A DNA stretch of 64,000 nucleotides from Mycolicibacterium sp. CBMA 234 (GCF_009729415.1 NZ_MPKW01000029.1:1-64000), one strand, 5' to 3'; positions 45,005-53,589 are shown, counted from the first letter of the stretch. A program made the numbers and translations. Notes: a model not told the origin generated them from the letters alone.

Positions 45005-45597
45005 TGCGGCGGAACCACGATAAATGCCCCAGATGTCATGCCATTGCAACCGGAGCATCGAGGCAGTGCGTCAACTGCGGTGACGAACATCCAGCCCGGA
45101 ATGAGTCCATGGCCTGCGTCAAATGTGATGCGGATTCGACGTCCGTCAAGCATGTTTGCGAGAAGTGTGGGAAGTCATCTCGTGCCGCTCGTAAGGGCAA
45201 TATGTGCACTACTTGCGAATCGAAACAACCGGGACACGCACTTTGGGAGCTGCGTAACTACTTCGAGCGTAGATATAGACGCGGCAAGTTCGGGGTGCGA
45301 CCAAGCAGATCGCAGCTCTGGAAATTTGCGCGAATATATTGGGATTCGTTGTCGCCACGTGCACAGAATCTGCTGCGGAAAGACCTGCGTGTACATAACT
45401 TCAATAACCAGGACCCATTTGAATCTGTGGTCGACTACGCGCAGATGACAATCTGGGCGGTGGCGGCCGACGTCAAGCGTCACGAAGCCAAAAAGAAGAA
45501 ACAGAACACCTCGAAGGACGCAACGTCGGAGGCGAAGAAGTCGAGTGCCAGTGTGTGGACAGTCAGTGGCGGGTTACCTACCCTTGGTAAGAACTGA
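45004..45597 (+). CDS. Multi-zinc-ribbon hypothetical protein
   Basis: A 197-aa protein from the ATG at 45004; an in-frame TTG at 44932 would add the CVVC pair. There are up to four CxxC pairs (CPRC, CVNC, CVKC, CEKC, CTTC) in the first ~80 residues, then a basic helical half ending in a Lys-rich, Ser-rich tail. This suits a nucleic-acid-binding protein. It stands alone between the PASTA gene and the Dpd genes, on the opposite strand from dpdB. No family is recognised. Confidence 0.6.
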   Translation: MRRNHDKCPRCHAIATGASRQCVNCGDEHPARNESMACVKCDADSTSVKHVCEKCGKSSRAARKGNMCTTCESKQPGHALWELRNYFERRYRRGKFGVRPSRSQLWKFARIYWDSLSPRAQNLLRKDLRVHNFNNQDPFESVVDYAQMTIWAVAADVKRHEAKKKKQNTSKDATSEAKKSSASVWTVSGGLPTLGKN

Positions 45598-45868
45598 TTT
45601 CAGTTCGACTCCGCGGCTAACGGAACATCATGCAAATTGCAGCGATGCTCGACGCACACCGTGTATGTCGGTCCGGCCCTCATCGAGTCGTCCGTCCCAA
45701 GTTGCATCGGGAGAAGGTCGCATGAGTTCGGTACGACCACTTGCGTCATCGGAACTAGTCCGTTCGCGGATGATCTGACCGGATAACCGGTGCGGGGCAC
45801 TGGTTAACTGGTGCGTTATTCTTCTTTCTCGATCCAGCGACGACGATTCGTCGTCGTGGCCAGGTGCT
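45598..45868. other. Intergenic region with palindrome
   Basis: 271 bp between convergent genes. A perfect inverted repeat CGACGACGA-T-TCGTCGTCG (45838-45856) ends 13 bp beyond the dpdB stop and may terminate the modification operon. A similar AACCGGTGCG / AACTGGTGCG pair lies nearby. No convincing gene. Confidence 0.45.
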
Positions 45869-46975
45869 TCACTTGGTTCTGTAGAGGTTCTGCAGGAACA
45901 GATTCGTCAGCAGTTTGATGTCGTTCGGAGTGTTCTGAAGGCCGTTCCATCGCCGTTGGTCGTCCGAGGCTAGGTTCCAAGTACCGGATGACCAGGCGGT
46001 GACTGCGCAGAGTGCATCAAGGTTCTTATCAAGTGCGATGTTTGGTAGATCGTCTGCAACGAAGCCTTCAGTCAGCGCATCCATGACGTAGCCCAACGCT
46101 TGGATACCAACTCCGTGGGTGAGCCGCGACTTGCGAGGGATGAGTTTCCACTCGATGGGCCATGTTGCCTCGACCAGACTCCAGAAGATTTTGACGTGTA
46201 GGAGCATCTGTTCGACGTCGCCGGAACCGTCATTCGGGTCGCGATACGCGTAGAGTGCGCCGTCGTAGAGGCTGTTCTCGATCATCTTGAGGACGCTGTT
46301 GTCCTTGATGTACCCGTCCGGCGCTGTCGGAGTCGCAATAGCTCCGCGGAACGGACTGTCGCTATCGATATTGAGTCGGGTCATGAGTTGGGCAGGCAAC
46401 TGCCGGCGTGCGTACTTGGGTGGGAGGTACCCAGACGCGTCTGGCAGCAACTCGTGAATCAAGCCTTTGGGGAGTGGTTTGGTGTTGTTGACGAGGATGA
46501 ACTGCGACCGTTGTTCGTCTGCTCCCGACGCGATGAAAGCAACTGCCGCGACTGGAAATTCAGCGACATCGGCGTCCCGGATCGCGGCTACACGTTGCTG
46601 GCCATCCACTAACAGAGCCGGCTTGTCGGCTTCCGGTAGTGCTTCGTCTACCGGGATAACGAGTTCGCCCATGGTTGAGTAACCGACCTTGCTTCGTCGG
46701 GCAGTCGGTACGAACCGAACTCGATCATCAAAGGCAAGGACGACCGCGTTTGGTAGGAGCGCTTCGGGGGATTCGATGTAGCGCCTGATCGCTCGGATGT
46801 GGTTCATCACCTCGGGGCGCTGATAGCCATCGAGTTCGCCCCCGTCGGTCCTGCGAACACGCGATACCGCGGTGAAGGCGAGTAGTTGTTTGCCATCGAT
46901 TGCGAAGCAGTAGATATGCCGTGCACCCTGACGAACTTGTATTGCGGGCACTCGGATTTCGTATCTGTCAGCCAC
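45869..46975 (-). CDS. dpdB: DpdB-like DGQHR-domain protein (copy 1)
   Basis: A 368-aa protein of the DndB/DGQHR family with the motif DGQQR (about 124-128) in a ParB-like N-terminal domain, plus the GYQRPE segment shared by DpdB proteins. DpdB works with DpdA to insert preQ0 into DNA; an ATPase role is proposed. GTG 46975 is chosen because AAAGGA lies 6 nt upstream; ATG 46990 would place this site inside the gene. It is the last gene of the operon dpdC-dpdB-dpdA-dpdB and overlaps dpdA by 8 bp. It is clearly diverged from the copy at 48206. Confidence 0.85.
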   Translation of the reverse strand: MADRYEIRVPAIQVRQGARHIYCFAIDGKQLLAFTAVSRVRRTDGGELDGYQRPEVMNHIRAIRRYIESPEALLPNAVVLAFDDRVRFVPTARRSKVGYSTMGELVIPVDEALPEADKPALLVDGQQRVAAIRDADVAEFPVAAVAFIASGADEQRSQFILVNNTKPLPKGLIHELLPDASGYLPPKYARRQLPAQLMTRLNIDSDSPFRGAIATPTAPDGYIKDNSVLKMIENSLYDGALYAYRDPNDGSGDVEQMLLHVKIFWSLVEATWPIEWKLIPRKSRLTHGVGIQALGYVMDALTEGFVADDLPNIALDKNLDALCAVTAWSSGTWNLASDDQRRWNGLQNTPNDIKLLTNLFLQNLYRTK

Positions 46976-48209
46976 CGCGAATCCTTTCAAGGCTGGGCGA
47001 CTCCGTTGAGTGGAGTCTGCTCATTCTGTCTGCGAGTACCGACAAGTTGTGAAAGCCTCGCCGCTTGTTGCGTTCGCTTCCTCGGAAGATCACCATTTCG
47101 ATCCCGTGCTTCTCGCAGAGGCCGCATGGGCACGTCCGCCAGGGCATGACTTTCAAGGTGTCGGCGTACAGGTCGCGATAGGTCTTCTTGACGCCGATCA
47201 CGTGTTCATACGCAAGCACTGCGTCGAGTGCCTCGTCGATCGAACACTCGTCGTGGTCGAAGGCGCGGAGCGCTTGCAGACTGTTTCGTTCGGCTTCGAT
47301 GGCATCCCGTTGGGCTACTCTTCCCGCCAAGATGGCTCGCTTCAGCGATACGTTTCCGTCCACCTGCGGAACCTTTATCGCAGCGAAGTTCCGTGACTTG
47401 GTGTGGTAGTTATCGCGATCGTCCATGAACGACTGCCGGAACGCTGAAGTGCTGTCGAAGCTGGTGACGCCGTGAGATTCGAAATCTGCCATGGCTTCCA
47501 CGCGGGTGATGCCGAGAAGGTGCAGTTGCGTCGAGGACGATCGGATTGCATCGATTTCAGATAGACAAGCCAGTATGTCCGGAGTCCTAAGCGGAACCAT
47601 GCCGCCCAATGCAATCCGTGTGTATCCCATGTCTTGCAGTTCGCGCACGCTGTCTGCGTAGCTTTCTGGATCCCAACCCTGGGCTGCTCCGACTACTTCC
47701 ACCGCGCTATTGCGTTCCGCCGCCGCAGCCCTGAACTTCTCAGCGAGTTTCAGCGATATGTGCCGGCGCTGTGTCCACTCGTCGGGCACATCTTGCCCAG
47801 GGCGGAGGTAGCCCAAAATGATGTGGTCAACGCTGACTCCTGCGTCGAATCCGCATTGTTCGTAGAAGTCGAGGACCTCATGAACGGTGTACGGAGGCTC
47901 CGGTTCGTTGACGTAGTTGAATGCGCCGCAATCGCCAAGTGTTGAAACAGCATTCGAAAGCCTGAAGAACCCTCGAACTCCAAGACGGTACAGTCGCTGG
48001 CGTTGTGGCATCGAGTACTTGCCTACGCCCTTGATAGACCCGTCGACAATCGCCTTGGATACCAAGATGCCGTCGTATGCAGGCACGGTGAGTACTTCGT
48101 GCGCGTAACGGTCATCCCGTTGGCGGACGCGGAGGGGAGAGTGCTCGTCGTGAAGGAAGTCGTACGTTGGACTGACCTGGTCCTGGCTGTCCGGGAAGAA
48201 GAATCTCAT
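46968..48209 (-). CDS. dpdA: DNA-guanine transglycosylase DpdA (TGT-like)
   Basis: A 413-aa tRNA-guanine-transglycosylase homologue that exchanges guanine in DNA for preQ0. Asp93 in LGDCGAFNY matches the TGT general-base DSGGFQ motif. Asp252 in FDSTSAFRQ matches the nucleophile. The zinc site is C360-x-C362-x2-C365 with His387. The ATG at 48209 has AAGGAG upstream and overlaps the preceding dpdB stop (ATGA). A longer frame upstream lies inside that gene. With no queuosine tRNA enzymes nearby, DNA is the expected substrate. Confidence 0.92.
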   Translation of the reverse strand: MRFFFPDSQDQVSPTYDFLHDEHSPLRVRQRDDRYAHEVLTVPAYDGILVSKAIVDGSIKGVGKYSMPQRQRLYRLGVRGFFRLSNAVSTLGDCGAFNYVNEPEPPYTVHEVLDFYEQCGFDAGVSVDHIILGYLRPGQDVPDEWTQRRHISLKLAEKFRAAAAERNSAVEVVGAAQGWDPESYADSVRELQDMGYTRIALGGMVPLRTPDILACLSEIDAIRSSSTQLHLLGITRVEAMADFESHGVTSFDSTSAFRQSFMDDRDNYHTKSRNFAAIKVPQVDGNVSLKRAILAGRVAQRDAIEAERNSLQALRAFDHDECSIDEALDAVLAYEHVIGVKKTYRDLYADTLKVMPWRTCPCGLCEKHGIEMVIFRGSERNKRRGFHNLSVLADRMSRLHSTESPSLERIRGG

Positions 48210-49348
48210 GCGTGCTCCTTCCTCGCGACGACATATGCCCGCGCAAGATAGTTGGAGAGTGCCGAGATGTGCTTCGAGACATTCTGTAGCTCGTCCCATG
48301 GAAGTCCGAGTTCTTCCCAAGTTCCGCTGGTCCAATGGCAGCGGTCGGCTATGCGCGACAACTCTTTTCGCGCTTGGACGGCGGCGGTCGGCTGGGCAAT
48401 CGACACGTGCACCATTACCCGATCCATCAGTCGGCTCATCGCACGGATGCCGACGCCACCCATCAACTTCGAATTGGTCGCAGGTTGTCCCCACGCATCC
48501 GGAAAGACATCCTTGACCGCTCCCCAGTAAGTCAGCAGAACTCGCCTGATGCCTTCAGTATCTGTCGAGCCTGTAGCCATATTCCGATAGGGGAACAGAA
48601 CTCCCGACGGTGACTCCAGAGATTCCTTGAGGGCTTCGACCAGACTGTTGTCGGTCACCACCGCGGTTCGTCGGTCCTCGGCTTCCGTGGACGCGCGTCT
48701 GATAAGTCCGAAGAACGGAGATTCGGGATCGCGGTTCAGCATGTCCACCAATGCAGAGGGCATCTTGCGCTGTGAGAGGCGCGGTGATGGCGCGGAGACA
48801 ACTTCGGGCAAGAGTTCAGTGACCAGGTTGGTCGGCAGTGGTGCGACGGTGTTTACTCGCAGAAACTGATCGCGTTGCATCTCCAGGGTGGGCGCTACGA
48901 AACCGGCGACAGGCACGGGGAGTCGCCCGTTAACTGCTCGCGCGAGGGCGATGCTGCGCTGCTGGCCATCCACGATCCACGCCGGACGCGGTTCGGAGTC
49001 GTCGTCAGGAAGTGGAATTTCGATGGTTCCGGAAGTAGCTAGACCATCTGTTGTCCCCGGTCCTCGACTGGAGCGGAAACGAACAGTATCCGGGAGAGCA
49101 AGGATCAATCCGTTCGGGAACAACACATCGCCGGAATCCAGGTACTCCAGGATCTGTTTGACATGATTTCGGCGTTCTGGGCGCTGATAGCCAATCAGTT
49201 TTCCGGCTTCGTCGCGTGAGATGCGAGCGACATCGGCTACGAGGCCGACCTCTTCGGCTGCCAAAGCGAACAAGTACAGCGGGGTATGGCTGTTCTGATC
49301 GATGCGTAAGGCTCGACGTTCAAGCACGCCGTCTTGAGGTCCTGTCAT
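48206..49348 (-). CDS. dpdB: DpdB-like DGQHR-domain protein (copy 2)
   Basis: A 380-aa second DGQHR protein with DGQQR at 127-131, GYQRPERRNHV, and an FLRVNTVAPLPTNLVTELLP segment parallel to copy 1 (FILVNNTKPLPKGLIHELLP). It is therefore a full-length paralogue, not a fragment. It is coupled to dpdC upstream and dpdA downstream by 4-bp overlaps. The two copies may form a hetero-complex with DpdA or differ in sequence choice. Confidence 0.87.
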   Translation of the reverse strand: MTGPQDGVLERRALRIDQNSHTPLYLFALAAEEVGLVADVARISRDEAGKLIGYQRPERRNHVKQILEYLDSGDVLFPNGLILALPDTVRFRSSRGPGTTDGLATSGTIEIPLPDDDSEPRPAWIVDGQQRSIALARAVNGRLPVPVAGFVAPTLEMQRDQFLRVNTVAPLPTNLVTELLPEVVSAPSPRLSQRKMPSALVDMLNRDPESPFFGLIRRASTEAEDRRTAVVTDNSLVEALKESLESPSGVLFPYRNMATGSTDTEGIRRVLLTYWGAVKDVFPDAWGQPATNSKLMGGVGIRAMSRLMDRVMVHVSIAQPTAAVQARKELSRIADRCHWTSGTWEELGLPWDELQNVSKHISALSNYLARAYVVARKEHA

Positions 49349-50229
49349 CGCTCACCTTTGATAGTTCGAAAGAGCGCGCCGAATCGCTTCTGCTCGCAGG
49401 CGATGCCTTGATCGCGCATGAGTCGCAGCGTCCGGGTGGCCGACAAGTTGGGGTCCCGGCGGAGAAGGACTCGGACGTGCTTGATGATCTCGTTGTCGGC
49501 CATGGGAATTCGCTGGTAGACCTCAGGCCGTTGAGCGGTCCTTGCCCAACGTTTCCAATGAGTCAGGTCGCTCGGAGCGAACAAGTCGCTGGTTGAGCGC
49601 TTCGCGATCCAGCGTCTTGCCATCCGCAAGCTGACAGTCGAGACGGTGCCGCCGAGTGCAGTTCGAAGGTCGCGGTTTGCGGGGAGTCGCGGCATGCCAT
49701 CAATGTCTCTCCAACCACCGACAAGGAACTTCTCGCCACTTCCGCGCGAAATCTCGGTGAGGTCGCCATTCATGGCGCGGGCGTAGTTCTCTGATAGCAC
49801 CAGCAACACCGATTCGTTCTTGAGTTCGGGCACTGACACCGTGTCGGGGAGTTCCGCAAGGTGATTCCACCAGGTGGATATCGTAGCCACATCGCTCACG
49901 GAGTCGTGATGGCCACTCGCGAAAGTCGCGGCGTAGGAGGGCGCCAACGTGGTGATGTCCCGCAGTCCGAGACCCGCCGACGCGACGAGCATCCTGACTG
50001 AGTAACCAGTGTCTCGAGCGTCTGTGGCGAGTGCTTTGGCTTGGAGCCAGGCATCACCCTGGTAGAGGTTAAGCAACTCGACGCGGGTCTTGGCCCGATC
50101 AAGTCGGCCGCGCCACTGCGCGAAGCGTTCAGAGGGGGCGCCATCGGGTATCGAGCGTATGCGCAGGTCAGCTTCAGGGACGACAGATTTCCTGTCGGTG
50201 CAGTTGACTACTATCGTCAGTTTCTGCAC
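49345..50229 (-). CDS. dpdC: DpdC-like protein, maturation of the DNA deazaguanine base
   Basis: A 294-aa protein. The N-terminal ~170 residues carry the CTDRKS start, YQGDAWLQAKALA helix and ASAGLGLRDI/APSYAATF segments of the DUF328/DUF6884-like group to which DpdC belongs. DpdC is needed to turn dPreQ0 into the amido form (dADG) in DNA. GTG start at 50229 with a purine-rich GGAGAGCGGGG upstream. First gene of the modification operon, divergent from queC. Confidence 0.78.
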   Translation of the reverse strand: MQKLTIVVNCTDRKSVVPEADLRIRSIPDGAPSERFAQWRGRLDRAKTRVELLNLYQGDAWLQAKALATDARDTGYSVRMLVASAGLGLRDITTLAPSYAATFASGHHDSVSDVATISTWWNHLAELPDTVSVPELKNESVLLVLSENYARAMNGDLTEISRGSGEKFLVGGWRDIDGMPRLPANRDLRTALGGTVSTVSLRMARRWIAKRSTSDLFAPSDLTHWKRWARTAQRPEVYQRIPMADNEIIKHVRVLLRRDPNLSATRTLRLMRDQGIACEQKRFGALFRTIKGER

Positions 50230-50249
50230 GTCACCCCGCTCTCCGGCCT

Positions 50250-50292
50250 GGAAACTACATCAGAAATGTGTCGGCTCGACGGTGTAGTTTCC
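50250..50292. promoter_or_regulatory. Divergent dpdC/queC promoter region with widely spaced inverted repeat
   Basis: GGAAACTACA and TGTAGTTTCC (50250-50259 and 50283-50292) are perfect inverted 10-bp half-sites, 33 bp centre to centre, about three helical turns. TACTAT just after the right arm could be a -10 box for the queC operon. The arrangement suits one dimeric regulator coordinating modification and preQ0 synthesis. Confidence 0.6.
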
Positions 50293-50334
50293 GATACTAT
50301 AGCCGCACAGCCCGACCAGTAATCGGAGGTTTCG

Positions 50335-51024
50335 ATGGGAACGCCAGCAGTTGTTCTGCTCAGCGGGGGCTTGGACTCCACGACAGTGCTCGCGATTGCC
50401 AAGAGTCGCGGGTTTGACGCCTACGCCCTGTCTTTCCGCTATGGGCAACGACACGCTGTTGAGTTGGAGGCAGCTCGGCGCGTCGCTAGTGCCATCGGCG
50501 TCGAGCGTCATGTCGTCGCGGAGATTGATTTGCGCGTGTTTGGCGGCTCATCGTTGACCGCTGACATTGAAGTGCCAAAACATGACAATGCGGCCGAGTT
50601 GACGAGTGAAATACCCGTCACCTACGTGCCGGCGCGCAACACAATATTTCTGTCCTTCGCGTTGGCCTACGCCGAGACAGTCGGGGCTCAAGACATCTTC
50701 ATTGGCGTGAACGCTCTCGATTATTCGGGATACCCGGATTGCCGCCCTGAGTACATCGAGGCCTACGAGCGGATGGCGAACCTTGCGACCAGGGCGGGCG
50801 TGGAAGGCTCGTCCTTGACGATCCATACCCCGCTTATCGAGATGACGAAAGCGCAGATTGTTCATGCTGGCTTGGCCCTCGGCGTGGACTATGGCCTGAC
50901 CTCTTCGTGCTACGACCCAAGCGTAGAAGGGCAACCGTGCGGCCAATGCGATTCGTGCCTCTTGCGCCTCAAGGGGTTCGCTGAAGCTGGCCTGCCTGAT
51001 CCACTGGTTTACCGGGCAGCCTGA
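50335..51024 (+). CDS. queC: 7-cyano-7-deazaguanine (preQ0) synthase
   Basis: A 229-aa ATP-dependent enzyme converting 7-carboxy-7-deazaguanine to preQ0. The PP-loop SGGLDS is at 10-15. The zinc site is C192, C202, C205, C208. It has a GGAGG ribosome site, and its stop overlaps the queE start (TGATG). Mycobacteria do not normally make queuosine, so this gene serves the Dpd system. Confidence 0.95.
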   Translation: MGTPAVVLLSGGLDSTTVLAIAKSRGFDAYALSFRYGQRHAVELEAARRVASAIGVERHVVAEIDLRVFGGSSLTADIEVPKHDNAAELTSEIPVTYVPARNTIFLSFALAYAETVGAQDIFIGVNALDYSGYPDCRPEYIEAYERMANLATRAGVEGSSLTIHTPLIEMTKAQIVHAGLALGVDYGLTSSCYDPSVEGQPCGQCDSCLLRLKGFAEAGLPDPLVYRAA

Positions 51025-51659
51025 TGTCCTACACCGTCAAGGAGATCTTCTATACCCTCCAAGGCGAGGGATTCCACACCGGCAGGCCGGCGGTCTTTTG
51101 TCGATTCGCGAGCTGCAATCTGTGGACGGGCCGTGAACAAGATCGCCACAGAGCGATCTGTACATTCTGCGACACTGACTTCGTCGGCACAGACGGTGTT
51201 GGGGGAGGGCACTTTAGCAGTGCCGAGGAGTTGGCCGACGCCGTAGAGCAGACTTGGCCGGATGCAAGCCACGAGAATCGGATGGTGGTGTGCACCGGCG
51301 GTGAGCCCCTTTTGCAGCTGGACGGCGAGCTCGTAGAGGCACTGCACAGTCGTGGTTTCTACATTGCAATTGAAACCAACGGAACGCGCCCGGCGCCCGA
51401 GGGCATCGACTGGATATGCGTGAGTCCGAAGATCGGGGCGCCCTTGATGCTTACCTCCGGGGATGAGTTGAAGCTGGTGTATCCCCAAGACGGAGGCGAT
51501 CCGGCGCAGTTCGAACTGTTGGACTTTGGTTCCTTCCGCCTGTCTCCGATGGACGGACCCGCGGTGCGTGAGAACACCGCAGCAGCAGTCGAATACTGCT
51601 TGAAGCGCCCCAAGTGGCGCCTAAACCTGCAAACCCACAAGTTCCTAGGGATCCCATGA
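51024..51659 (+). CDS. queE: 7-carboxy-7-deazaguanine synthase (radical SAM)
   Basis: A 211-aa radical-SAM enzyme that contracts carboxytetrahydropterin to CDG. The cluster-binding cysteines are C31-x14-C46-x2-C49, the QueE-specific spacing in place of CxxxCxxC. The N-terminal YTLQGEG and the TGGEPLLQ motif are present. It overlaps queC and queD by 1 and 4 bp. Confidence 0.95.
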   Translation: MSYTVKEIFYTLQGEGFHTGRPAVFCRFASCNLWTGREQDRHRAICTFCDTDFVGTDGVGGGHFSSAEELADAVEQTWPDASHENRMVVCTGGEPLLQLDGELVEALHSRGFYIAIETNGTRPAPEGIDWICVSPKIGAPLMLTSGDELKLVYPQDGGDPAQFELLDFGSFRLSPMDGPAVRENTAAAVEYCLKRPKWRLNLQTHKFLGIP

Positions 51660-52033
51660 TTGATACGGCCGAGATCTTCTGCGAGTTCAAATTCGAAGCC
51701 GCACATCGACTTCCGAATGTGCCGAGCGATCACAAGTGTTCGCGTTTGCACGGGCATTCCTACCAATTGCAGGTGCACGTCAAGGGGCCAGTCGATGATC
51801 ACGCCGGTTGGGTGATCGACTTCGCGCATATCAAAGACGCTTGTAAGCCTGTCATCGACCGACTCGATCACTACTACTTGAATGAGATTCCGGGACTTGA
51901 GAATCCGACCAGTGAGCGTCTCGCCGCCTGGGTCTGGAACGAGTTGGCAGCGTCGCTTCCGATGATGTCGGCAATCATGGTGCGAGAAACGTGCACGTCG
52001 GGGTGCGTATACCGGGGGCCTGCATCCGAATGA
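51656..52033 (+). CDS. queD: 6-carboxy-5,6,7,8-tetrahydropterin synthase
   Basis: A 125-aa T-fold enzyme making carboxytetrahydropterin from dihydroneopterin triphosphate. Zinc ligands His17, His32 and His34 and catalytic Cys28 (KCSRLHGHSY) are visible, with the C-terminal Glu in VRETCTSG. The ATG at 51656 overlaps the queE stop (ATGA); a longer frame lies inside queE. Confidence 0.94.
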   Translation: MIDTAEIFCEFKFEAAHRLPNVPSDHKCSRLHGHSYQLQVHVKGPVDDHAGWVIDFAHIKDACKPVIDRLDHYYLNEIPGLENPTSERLAAWVWNELAASLPMMSAIMVRETCTSGCVYRGPASE

Positions 52034-52818
52034 ACCCGTCATTGCCGGATATACAGGGTGCACAGGACAGTCGTGGCGTTGACATCGACGAGGTCGGAAT
52101 CGGCGCACTCCGGTATCCGGTGACTTTTGATGACGGGGACCTGACGCAATCTGGCATTGCCAACGTCGAGATGACTGTTGCGCTGCCTGCTGACCGCCGA
52201 GGCACTCACATGAGCCGCATGGTCCAGGCTGTGGAATCTGAACTCGCGGTGGTGAATCCATACGAATTGCACGGCCCGTTCAAAGTCATCGCTGAGTTGC
52301 TGGACGCAACGCAACTGTTTGTTACCTTGTCCCTACCGGTCGCAATTCGCGTGCAGTCGCCGGTTACGGCAAACAGCGGCTATCAAGTCCAAGATGTCAG
52401 TCTGAGCGGTTCGCTGGTAGGCAGTCGGTTCATCTTGGCGACGATGGTGACGGTCGATGTCACGACTCTGTGCCCGTGCAGCAAAGCAATTAGCGACTAC
52501 GGCGCGCATAACCAACGGAGCAGGGTGTCGTTGTCCATCAAGGGAGAAGGCGACACTCCGTACCCCGCGACGGTGGGCGACCTTGTGTCATTGATCCGGG
52601 ATTCGTCGTCGTGCCCCGTATACCCAGTTGTGAAGAGGCCTGACGAACGGGCGATCACCATGGCCGCGTATGACAACCCGAAGTTCGTCGAGGACCTTAT
52701 TCGTGACCTATCGATATCCGTCCGCCAACTTGGACTTGCTCATCAGATCGAAGCACGGAACATCGAGAGTATTCACAGCCATGATGCGGTAGCGCGACTG
52801 AGTTGGTCCGGCGACTGA
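52030..52818 (+). CDS. folE2: GTP cyclohydrolase FolE2 (type IB)
   Basis: A 262-aa GTP cyclohydrolase I of the metal-flexible type IB family, giving dihydroneopterin triphosphate for QueD. Family signatures are the start LPDIQ, RGVDIDEVGI, and the metal-site CPCSKAISDYGAHNQR. The ATG at 52030 overlaps the queD stop. FolE2 rather than zinc-dependent FolE1 would keep preQ0 supply going when zinc is short. The host should have its own FolE for folate elsewhere. Confidence 0.93.
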   Translation: MNPSLPDIQGAQDSRGVDIDEVGIGALRYPVTFDDGDLTQSGIANVEMTVALPADRRGTHMSRMVQAVESELAVVNPYELHGPFKVIAELLDATQLFVTLSLPVAIRVQSPVTANSGYQVQDVSLSGSLVGSRFILATMVTVDVTTLCPCSKAISDYGAHNQRSRVSLSIKGEGDTPYPATVGDLVSLIRDSSSCPVYPVVKRPDERAITMAAYDNPKFVEDLIRDLSISVRQLGLAHQIEARNIESIHSHDAVARLSWSGD

Positions 52819-52846
52819 GCGTCATGTGCCCTGCGTCTAAATCGCC

Positions 52847-52981
52847 CTAGCCCGACTCGGCGATCTCCAGGTGCCGGCACACCTCGGCCAGTTCCTGGCC
52901 GGCACCGAGGAATTTGTTGTCCTCGGCGAGCTTGCGGATGATCTGATCCGGCGTGTGCCGCCGGCGCTTGTTCGATGCCGT
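52847..52981 (-). pseudogene. IS3-family transposase orfA remnant
   Basis: 45 codons of an IS3-type OrfA N-terminus (SNKRRRHTPDQIIRKLAE, then LEIAES). At the place of the start codon there is ACG, and the frame stops where the conserved TW motif should follow. The rest of orfA, orfB and inverted repeats are absent. It marks past insertion and decay between the queuosine operon and the dpdD end. Confidence 0.8.
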
Positions 52982-53151
52982 GTCGTTGTTGATTCTTCCT
53001 TGCCCGCAGACCGGGCAACAGAGTCGCACAACGACTGGATCACTACGGCGGGCTCACCGCAGTTGCACCTATACCGGCCTGCCTGAAACTGGGAGCAGAT
53101 GCTCGACGGTATCGAGACAGTCGTATTCATCGAAACGCTGCCCCCGGAACC

Positions 53152-53589
53152 GTGACTTACTGGGTCCGAACGCCCCTGATCCAGGTGGCGCCTTGGGAAT
53201 CTCACGATGCCGGATTCGTCGTGCCTGAGATTCGCATCGGGTGGGAAATCCGTGAAGACGCTTTGCTACTGGTTGCCGCCGGCGGACTCGAAGCGATAGT
53301 GCCCGCACTCGAGCAGTCTGGACTGCCCATGCCTGCGGTGTGGTATGGCGGCCAGACCGCGGTCACGCAGTCGAACACGCAGCAGCCGAGATTCGCCCGG
53401 TCGCTCTCGGTGTGGGCGGACCGGACCGATGAAGTTCTTGTTGTCAATCATGGGATCCTGATCGGGCGGCACGGCGACTTGTGCAGGAGCACTGCGCTCT
53501 CGGCCGGATGCCCGTGTCGGCCAACCGAACGCCGCTCCCCTCGGGACGCACAGCCGATGTGTTCAGCCGGATATCTCAATAAGTCCTGA
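53152..53589 (+). CDS. Doubtful small ORF
   Basis: A 145-aa GTG-started frame with no recognised domain and an ordinary amino-acid mix in its first half. It overlaps the dpdD stop region by 27 bp on the opposite strand. It could be a short island gene or non-coding remnant next to the IS3 fragment. The remaining part of 52982-53151 shows nothing recognisable. Confidence 0.25.
   Translation: MTYWVRTPLIQVAPWESHDAGFVVPEIRIGWEIREDALLLVAAGGLEAIVPALEQSGLPMPAVWYGGQTAVTQSNTQQPRFARSLSVWADRTDEVLVVNHGILIGRHGDLCRSTALSAGCPCRPTERRSPRDAQPMCSAGYLNKS

Noticed and set aside
45545..45778. 77-aa plus-strand frame
   Set aside because: It overlaps the end of the zinc-ribbon gene, has no ribosome site, and its composition is low-complexity Ser/Arg.
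45869..49348. Dnd phosphorothioation system (DndB-like proteins)
   Set aside because: No DndA, DndC, DndD or DndE genes are present; the DGQQR proteins lie with a TGT-like DpdA and preQ0 genes.
50335..52818. Queuosine tRNA modification pathway
   Set aside because: There is no queF, tgt, queA or queG, and the genes are divergent from the DNA-acting dpd operon.
52847..52981. Active IS3 element
   Set aside because: Start codon, 3' part of orfA, orfB and terminal repeats are all missing.
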